From NCBI GenBank assembly GCA_016295005.1, contig JAEDMA010000044.1:1-11113 (forward strand): DNA of 11,113 bases, in the 5' to 3' direction. The notes beneath the pieces were generated by a model. That model was not told where the DNA came from. It made no database searches and saw nothing but the letters and a program-made list of their open reading frames with translations. This stretch comes from Christensenellaceae bacterium (GTDB lineage: Bacteria; Bacillota; Clostridia; Christensenellales; Borkfalkiaceae). The translations under genes were made by a program, and so were the position numbers. Of this stretch, positions 6,291 to 11,113 are shown piece after piece (the first letter of the stretch is position 1; each line of letters opens with the position of its first letter).

Positions 6291-6362
6291 CCTCCTATGC
6301 TATGGACTAATTCGCTGTTGACAACGTAAGGGGTGGAGAGCCGCCGAACCTTGCCAAAGCAT
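6291..6362 (-). promoter_or_regulatory. Putative S15 autoregulatory leader of rpsO (three-way junction next to the Shine-Dalgarno)
   Basis: Minus-strand RNA from the rpsO leader pairs AUGCUUUGG (6362-6354) with CCAUAGCAU (6305-6297): eight base pairs with one U-U mismatch. Inside are two helices. AAGG (6352-6349) pairs with CCUU (6331-6328), closing a loop that holds GGCGGCUCUCC. CGUUG (6326-6322) pairs with CAGCG (6317-6313) around a UCAA tetraloop. The result is a three-way junction, the same architecture S15 binds in 16S rRNA. AGGAGG (6296-6291) starts at the base after the closing helix. CUCC in the large loop could also pair with GGAG of the Shine-Dalgarno as a pseudoknot. Leader autoregulation by S15 is well known in E. 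coli, Geobacillus and others. This structure was drawn by eye. Confidence 0.65.
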
Positions 6363-6374
6363 TACAACTATTTA

Positions 6375-6403
6375 AGTATAACAAAAAATTTCTTCTTTGT
6401 AAA
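6375..6403 (-). promoter_or_regulatory. Strong sigma-A-type promoter for rpsO
   Basis: On the minus strand TTTACA (6403-6398), a 17-bp AT-rich spacer and TATACT (6380-6375) match the housekeeping consensus at 5 of 6 and 5 of 6 positions with ideal spacing. Transcription would begin near 6368, giving a leader of about 88 bases that contains the whole three-way junction. The -35 lies 15 bases after the glycosyltransferase stop codon, with no terminator between, so readthrough from the upstream genes probably adds to rpsO expression. Confidence 0.8.
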
Positions 6404-6417
6404 CTATTTTTTTGTCT

Positions 6418-7437
6418 TTAATTGAATTTAAATATGCCCCTCGCCACTTTATATATCATTTTGCAAAGATTACAAGTGGATTTTCTCGTAGAAGCGGTAA
6501 GTCCTATAAGTTTACTTTTACACTTTCTGTAACTCTTTTCGTCTACCTTTTTAAATCTCGCCCAGAGAGCCGCCTTCTTTTCCATACTTTCGGGCGTACC
6601 GATTTTTATAAGATATATACTCGTTATCGTTACCATTATCGCAAGAAAATCGAGCATATAATTATACAGTTTTTTCTTGGTTTTCTTTATAGAATTCAAA
6701 TCGTAACTGTCCATTACTTCTTCGGCGACTTTAAGGTGCTGATCGATTCTCGCCATAAGGTTCTTTTCGGAAACGGACTGGTCTGCCCTGCCTATAAAAT
6801 AACGGTAAAAATCCACGTTTAAGTAATAGAATTTATTTACGTACGGCAACGGTTTATACACGAAAATATTATCTACGTAAAAAGTATGTTCGGGAAGTTC
6901 TAAATTTATGCTTTTTATAAGTTCCGTTTTATAAATAAGCGAGTGCATCGCAAGAAATTTACCGAGAGCGAAACTTCTCGATTCGGAAAATTCGAAAGGT
7001 CTGCCTACGGGGAATTCGCTTTTATATCTTACGATTTTACGGGTATTGTCTTCGACGTGTTCGTAAACGTAGTTTACCACCACCGCATCGGGAGCGTCGT
7101 CTTCACCGAAACATTTTATGGTTTTCATAAGTTCGTTCAGCGCGGTTTCTTCTACCCAGTCGTCGGAATCGACTACTTTAAAATATTTACCCGTAGCGTT
7201 CTTTATCCCGGTATTCACGGCGCCGCCGTGACCTTTATTTTCCTGATGAACGGTTCTTATTATGTTCGGATACTTTTCCGCGTAACGGTCGGCTTTTTCC
7301 GCCGTATCGTCTTTAACGGAACCGTCGTCTACTATTATTATTTCCGCGTCTTCGCCCGCTTTTAAAAGCGACGATAAGCATTTATCCATATACGCCGACG
7401 AGTTATAACAAGGTACGGCGAAAGTTATATATTTCAT
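6418..7437 (-). CDS. Family 2 glycosyltransferase (GT-A fold)
   Basis: A 339-residue protein. Residues 1-110 are a GT-A nucleotide-sugar-binding domain: VPCYN (8-12), IIIVDDGS (33-40) with the nucleotide-binding Asp pair, NKGHGGAVNTGI (67-78), and the metal-binding DSDDW (90-94). The C-terminal half has the EHTFYVDN segment (183-190) and YRYFIGRADQSVS (211-223), typical of EpsH/CpsI-type transferases making cell-surface glycans. Residues about 259-280 are hydrophobic (YMLDFLAIMVTITSIYLIKIG) and may sit at the membrane; the tail is basic. Donor and acceptor sugars cannot be read from the sequence. The ATG overlaps the hemZ stop by four bases (ATGA), and AAGGGGA (7444-7450) lies six bases upstream, so it is translationally coupled. 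No other polysaccharide gene is in the window, which makes its place in this housekeeping train unusual. Confidence 0.92.
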   Translation of the reverse strand: MKYITFAVPCYNSSAYMDKCLSSLLKAGEDAEIIIVDDGSVKDDTAEKADRYAEKYPNIIRTVHQENKGHGGAVNTGIKNATGKYFKVVDSDDWVEETALNELMKTIKCFGEDDAPDAVVVNYVYEHVEDNTRKIVRYKSEFPVGRPFEFSESRSFALGKFLAMHSLIYKTELIKSINLELPEHTFYVDNIFVYKPLPYVNKFYYLNVDFYRYFIGRADQSVSEKNLMARIDQHLKVAEEVMDSYDLNSIKKTKKKLYNYMLDFLAIMVTITSIYLIKIGTPESMEKKAALWARFKKVDEKSYRKCKSKLIGLTASTRKSTCNLCKMIYKVARGIFKFN

Positions 7438-8813
7438 AGGTTATCCCCTTTTATTGCTAATTTTTCGCGGATAATGCTATCCGTTTTTTCGATGTATGCG
7501 GCAACGTCTTTCGGGGCGGGTACTCTTATTATCTTTTCTCCGTCGTTTTTTACGAACTTGGAAATCGCTCCTGCGCCACACGCTATATTATCGCATATTT
7601 CTTCCATTACGTCAACGTTATAAACGCAAATTTTTCCGTTTTTGCAATATCCCGCGTTTTCAAGATTCCCCGCCATATATTTTTGCCTGTATATATAATA
7701 AGGAGAATACCCTGCTTTTTGCAGCGCGGAATGGGCGTATTCCATCATCTCGTTTACACTCTCGGCGGATAACCTTTCCGTTTCTTCGGCAAGCGCCGAA
7801 CCCTTTTTTACGCAAAGGGTATGTACGGTGATATTATCGGGCTCAAGCGATATGGTTTTATCGAGCGAATACCTGAAATCTTCAAGCGTTTCTCCGTCAA
7901 GCCCGGCGATTAAATCCATATTCACGACGAACTTATCTTTTACGAGATTATACTTTTCTATTATGTCCGAAGCGGTATGATTTCTTCCTATTCTTTTAAG
8001 TGTTTTATCGTTGAAAGTCTGCGGGTTGACGCAAATCCTCGTAACCTTATGCCTCAAAAACATCGCGACGTTTTCTTCCGTGATTCTGTCAGGCCTACCC
8101 GCTTCGACGGTAAACTCCACGCCCGTGTTTATTTCGTCCAACGCGGATAATACTTTTTCAAGTTTATCGTCCGCTAAAGCGACGGGCGTTCCGCCGCCCA
8201 CGTATATACTGCGAAGATTTTTAATAAGCGGAGCGCTTTCCCGTATCTCTTTTATAAGAGCGTCCACGTAAGCGTCGACAAGTTTAGCCGCGCTTTTAAC
8301 GTCGGCGGTTATAAACGAACAATATTTACATCTCGACGGGCAAAAAGGTATGAATACGAAAAAGTCGGTAAAATCGTTATGCTTTTCATATATCCCTTTT
8401 TGCGTGTTTATTACCTTTTCGGTTAAAAGGGTCTTTTCTTCCGATACCTTCATGGTATTTATAAAAAAGTCGGTGAATTCGCCGTTCTTTTCCATTTCCT
8501 GATAAGCAAGTTTCGTCGGTCTTATTCCCGTAAGCGACCCCCACGGCAATTTTACGCCGAGATTAGCCGAAAGAGCCTTATAAACGGCAAGTTTGGCATA
8601 GCGTTTAAGGTAACGCTTCTCTTCCGTTTCGTCCTTCGTTTCGGGCATTAAGTTACCGAAAGAATAACTGCGCCCGTTGACTATTACGGTATTTACTATT
8701 CTGTTGTCTTTTCGATCGAACAGGTGGCGGACGGAAAGTTCTTTTCCGTTCGGGAACATATCGACTTCTTCTTCTAAATCGAGTTTAAACTCGGGAAGTT
8801 TGGTTTCAATCAT
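7434..8813 (-). CDS. hemZ: HemZ-type radical SAM protein (coproporphyrinogen dehydrogenase-like)
   Basis: A 459-residue radical SAM protein. HemZ is related to HemN, the oxygen-independent enzyme that converts coproporphyrinogen III to protoporphyrinogen IX. The N-terminal 150 residues carry the HemZ hallmark LPWGSLTGIRPTKL (89-102), absent from HemN and HemW. The [4Fe-4S] cluster motif CPSRCKYC is at residues 158-165 (CX3CX2C), with YVGGGTP and VEAGRPDRI as the following SAM-site strands, then MDLIAGLDGET. At 459 residues it is somewhat shorter than many HemZ proteins (about 480-500). Its start overlaps the end of the hydrolase gene by eight bases, and no close Shine-Dalgarno is visible, so translation likely depends on coupling. 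No other haem gene is in the window, so its real substrate is uncertain. Proximity to rel is common in Clostridia, where hisS and aspS usually follow. Confidence 0.9.
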   Translation of the reverse strand: MIETKLPEFKLDLEEEVDMFPNGKELSVRHLFDRKDNRIVNTVIVNGRSYSFGNLMPETKDETEEKRYLKRYAKLAVYKALSANLGVKLPWGSLTGIRPTKLAYQEMEKNGEFTDFFINTMKVSEEKTLLTEKVINTQKGIYEKHNDFTDFFVFIPFCPSRCKYCSFITADVKSAAKLVDAYVDALIKEIRESAPLIKNLRSIYVGGGTPVALADDKLEKVLSALDEINTGVEFTVEAGRPDRITEENVAMFLRHKVTRICVNPQTFNDKTLKRIGRNHTASDIIEKYNLVKDKFVVNMDLIAGLDGETLEDFRYSLDKTISLEPDNITVHTLCVKKGSALAEETERLSAESVNEMMEYAHSALQKAGYSPYYIYRQKYMAGNLENAGYCKNGKICVYNVDVMEEICDNIACGAGAISKFVKNDGEKIIRVPAPKDVAAYIEKTDSIIREKLAIKGDNL

Positions 8814-9417
8814 AAATTATCGGATTTTTTTCTCTTTCGAAAAACAAAGACGTTTTTTGTCCGTGTCCGGGTAAAACGACGTAATCTTCGTTAAGAGAAA
8901 ATAGTTTATCAAGAGACTTTTTCATATCGGAAAGACTGCCCGAAACAAACCCGGTGTTTCCGTAAGACATATAAAAAAGAGTATCCCCGGAAAACATAAC
9001 GTTTCCCGTTATAAAAGTTACCGAGCCGTCGGTATGCCCCGGCGTTTCTATAACTTTTATTTTGTATCCGCAAAGGTTTAATTCGTCCCCGTCTTTAAAA
9101 GTAAAATCCGCAGAGTACGGGTCGAACGGTCTTTCGAACAACGCGGCAAGATTGCCGTCGTTCGAAAGTTTAGCGTTATCTTTTTCGCTTATATACACGG
9201 GAATGCCGTCTTTCTGAAATCGTTTCCCCGCGGCGGAGTGGTCGAAATGCGCGTGCGTAAGCAAAATCGCCCTGATTTTTACACCCAGTTCTTCGGCGGC
9301 TTTTAACGTTTTTTCGTACTTTTCGCCGCAGTCGATACAAACGGCGTCGCCGTTATCGCCTATAAGAAAATATGTGTTTACACCTAAAACACCGCTTCTG
9401 AACGTTTCGACTCTCAT
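8806..9417 (-). CDS. Metallo-beta-lactamase-fold hydrolase (glyoxalase II-like)
   Basis: A 203-residue single-domain MBL-fold protein, probably cytoplasmic because it has no signal peptide. The dinuclear metal site is complete: THAHFDH gives H55, H57, D59 and H60; GHTDGS gives H128; FSGDTLF gives bridging D145; and PGHG gives H185. The compact size and ligand pattern match the YcbL/GloB-like thioester hydrolase subgroup rather than RNase J or beta-lactamases. There is no C-terminal glutathione-binding domain, so a true glyoxalase II role is unlikely to be certain. The ATG shares one base with the rel stop (TAATG), and AGGAG (9427-9431) lies nine bases upstream within rel. An MBL gene between rel and hemZ recurs in Clostridia; the usual neighbour dtd (D-aminoacyl-tRNA deacylase) is absent here. 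Confidence 0.9.
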   Translation of the reverse strand: MRVETFRSGVLGVNTYFLIGDNGDAVCIDCGEKYEKTLKAAEELGVKIRAILLTHAHFDHSAAGKRFQKDGIPVYISEKDNAKLSNDGNLAALFERPFDPYSADFTFKDGDELNLCGYKIKVIETPGHTDGSVTFITGNVMFSGDTLFYMSYGNTGFVSGSLSDMKKSLDKLFSLNEDYVVLPGHGQKTSLFFEREKNPIIYD

Positions 9418-11113
9418 TATTTGGTACTCCTGTATACGTTTGATATTTTAGGTTCCGCGCGGAGTTTTTTGATAAGCGTTTCGAGATCGTCTTTAGAGTT
9501 GATTCTTAAATTAAATTCTACTATCGACTGCCCGGTTTTTGAGTCTATTCTGCCGTTGGTGGAAACGATTCCGAGATTAAGGTTCCCGACGACGCCCGCC
9601 ACTATCGTAAGAATTTCCGTCTGTTTATCTCCGTGTACCCTTATTTCCACGTTAAAGGAGTTGTCCGTTCTGTCGTTCCATTCCGTTTCAATTAGTCTTT
9701 CGGGGTCTGCCTGTTTTAAGTTAGGACAATTTTTCCTGTGGACGGTAACGCCGTGCCCGCGAGAAATAAACCCTACTATTTCGTCGCCGGGAAGAGGGTT
9801 GCAGCACCCTGCGAACCTTATTAAAAGACCCGACATTCCTTTAACGGAAACGCTGCCCGAAGCGTGCGTTTTACCTGTGGAAAACACGGGCGCCGCCTGC
9901 GGTTTGGTTTTTCTGTAATAATCCAACAGTTTTACGATTACCTGCGCCGTCGTGACCGCGCCGTAACCTACCGACGCGAACATTTCGTCCTGCCCCGAAA
10001 AGGACATCCTCTGCGCGATGCGTAAAAATGATTCTTCCGTCAATATATCCGAAAGATTTACGCCGTGTTTTTTCGCTTCGGCTTCGAGCATGGTTTTACC
10101 CGTCTTGATATTGTCTTCTTTCATTTCTTTTTTGAAGAACTGTTTTATCTTGACTTTTGCCGAAGAACTTTTTACTATTTTAAGCCAGTCCCACGAAGGA
10201 CCTTTGGAGTTTTGCGACGTGATGACTTCCACTACGTCACCCGTTTGCAGAACGGTGTTTAACGGTACCATTTTGGAATTGACTTTCGCCCCGACGCATT
10301 TATTGCCTACCGCCGAGTGTATGTTATACGCAAAATCGAGCGGCGTGGAGTCGCGCGGAAGTCTTATTACGTCGCCTTTCGGCGTGAACACGAGAACTTC
10401 CGAACTGTAAATATCGCCTTTAAGAGAATCGAGAAATTCTTTACTGTCCTTTAAGCCGCCTTGCCATTCCATTACTTCCCTTATCCAGGTCAGTCTCGAA
10501 TCGAAGTCGTCGCCATCCTTTTGTTCTTTGTATTTCCAGTGCGCCGCGATACCGTATTCGGCGGCGTGGTTCATTTCGTACGTTCTTATCTGTATTTCGA
10601 AGGTCTTTCCGAAGTCGGTTACGACCGTGGTGTGAAGAGAACGGTACATATTCGGTTTCGGCATTGCGATATAATCTTTTATTCTGCCCGGAACAGGTTT
10701 CCATTTATGGTGGATTTTACCGAATATTTCGTAACATTCGTCTATCGTATCGACTATTACCCTGACGGCAACCAGATCGTAAATCTGATCGAGCGTTTTA
10801 TTACGGGTTTTCATCTTTTTATATATACTGTATAAGTGTTTTCTTCTGCCGAAAACGGTGCCTTTTATATGCGATTCTTCAAGTATTTCGTTTACTTCTT
10901 TAACGACTTTCTGTATAAAACCACCGTCTTCTTTTACGAGCGATTCGATATTTGAAGAAAGATATTCGTACATATCCGGTTCCAGGTATTTAAGGCACAA
11001 ATCTTCGAGTTCGCACTTTATCTGGAATATACCGAGTCTGTCGGCGAGCGGCGCGTATATATCGAGCGTTTCTTTCGCCATGCGTTGCTGTCTTTCGAAA
11101 GACAAAAAGTTGA
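9417..11113 (-). CDS. rel: Bifunctional (p)ppGpp synthetase/hydrolase Rel (5' end outside window)
   Basis: Rel makes the stringent-response alarmone (p)ppGpp from ATP and GTP/GDP on stalled ribosomes and also hydrolyses it. About 565 codons are visible. The frame stays open to the right edge (...NFLSFERQQRMAKETLDIYAPLADRLGI), so the TTG at 11105 is internal and the N-terminal HD hydrolase domain lies outside. Domains in order: synthetase, with YDLVAVRVIVD and RIKDYIAMPKPNMYRSLHT (about 10625-10790); TGS (about 10200-10400); a helical region; the Cys-rich zinc-finger segment with GCCNPLPGDE (about 9790-9810) and HRKNCPNL; and a C-terminal ACT/RRM domain down to the stop. The RxKD motif (RIKD) is that of bifunctional Rel rather than EXDD of synthetase-only RelA. 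It heads the overlapping rel-MBL-hemZ-glycosyltransferase train. Confidence 0.96.
   Translation of the reverse strand, partial: NFLSFERQQRMAKETLDIYAPLADRLGIFQIKCELEDLCLKYLEPDMYEYLSSNIESLVKEDGGFIQKVVKEVNEILEESHIKGTVFGRRKHLYSIYKKMKTRNKTLDQIYDLVAVRVIVDTIDECYEIFGKIHHKWKPVPGRIKDYIAMPKPNMYRSLHTTVVTDFGKTFEIQIRTYEMNHAAEYGIAAHWKYKEQKDGDDFDSRLTWIREVMEWQGGLKDSKEFLDSLKGDIYSSEVLVFTPKGDVIRLPRDSTPLDFAYNIHSAVGNKCVGAKVNSKMVPLNTVLQTGDVVEVITSQNSKGPSWDWLKIVKSSSAKVKIKQFFKKEMKEDNIKTGKTMLEAEAKKHGVNLSDILTEESFLRIAQRMSFSGQDEMFASVGYGAVTTAQVIVKLLDYYRKTKPQAAPVFSTGKTHASGSVSVKGMSGLLIRFAGCCNPLPGDEIVGFISRGHGVTVHRKNCPNLKQADPERLIETEWNDRTDNSFNVEIRVHGDKQTEILTIVAGVVGNLNLGIVSTNGRIDSKTGQSIVEFNLRINSKDDLETLIKKLRAEPKISNVYRSTK

Noticed and set aside
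9421..9918. Long plus-strand open frames such as this one, and those at 4717-5199, 3467-3961 and 6943-7365
   Set aside because: They lie antisense to well-recognised minus-strand genes, give low-complexity Phe/Arg/Ser-rich products, match no family, and lack ribosome sites. They are frame shadows.
9417..11113. Small alarmone synthetase or a TTG-started short RelA
   Set aside because: The frame continues past the TTG to the window edge with sequence that matches full-length Rel, and TGS, zinc-finger and ACT domains are present.
1..11113. Mobile element, defence system or biosynthetic cluster
   Set aside because: No transposase, integrase, terminal repeats, toxin, nuclease or cluster-type enzymes are visible. 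Gene content is housekeeping and all on one strand.

Overview
The window reads as a piece of a low-to-mid GC Bacillota (Clostridia-like) chromosome. The evidence is the Gram-positive gene order rpsO-pnp-ylxY-mlpA, a hemZ-type radical SAM gene close to rel, AGGAGG-type ribosome binding sites and intrinsic terminators. The species cannot be named from the sequence alone. All ten genes are on the minus strand, so transcription runs from high to low coordinates. I find no tRNA, rRNA, insertion sequence, phage gene or CRISPR array.

Right part (11113 to 6418): a tightly overlapping gene train. It holds a bifunctional-type (p)ppGpp synthetase/hydrolase (rel, 5' end outside the window), a glyoxalase II-like metallo-beta-lactamase-fold hydrolase, a HemZ-type radical SAM protein and a family 2 glycosyltransferase. 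Successive genes overlap by 1, 8 and 4 bases, which points to one translationally coupled transcript. No terminator follows the glycosyltransferase.

Centre (6403 to 2733): a strong promoter (TTTACA, 17 bp, TATACT) lies just after the glycosyltransferase stop and drives rpsO. Its leader folds as a three-way junction that places the rpsO Shine-Dalgarno directly after the closing helix, as expected for ribosomal protein S15 autoregulation. An intrinsic terminator follows rpsO. Next come tandem 45/44-bp repeats of A/T-flanked imperfect hairpins, then a second leader in which the pnp Shine-Dalgarno is paired in a hairpin. PNPase is complete, with KH and S1 domains, and ends at a large hairpin terminator. 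It is followed by a YlxY-like NodB-fold protein with a degenerate first catalytic motif.

Left part (2720 to 1): a complete M16B zinc peptidase (MlpA-like) ends at a textbook terminator. Then come a membrane-anchored protein resembling an extracellular solute-binding protein and, running off the left edge, the N-terminal part of MurB with a GTG start.

Functionally this is mostly housekeeping: stringent response, translation and RNA decay, cell-envelope synthesis and proteolysis. I do not see a new defence or mobile system. The most interesting content is in the non-coding RNA: the two leaders (rpsO and pnp) and the repeat-bearing spacer between them.
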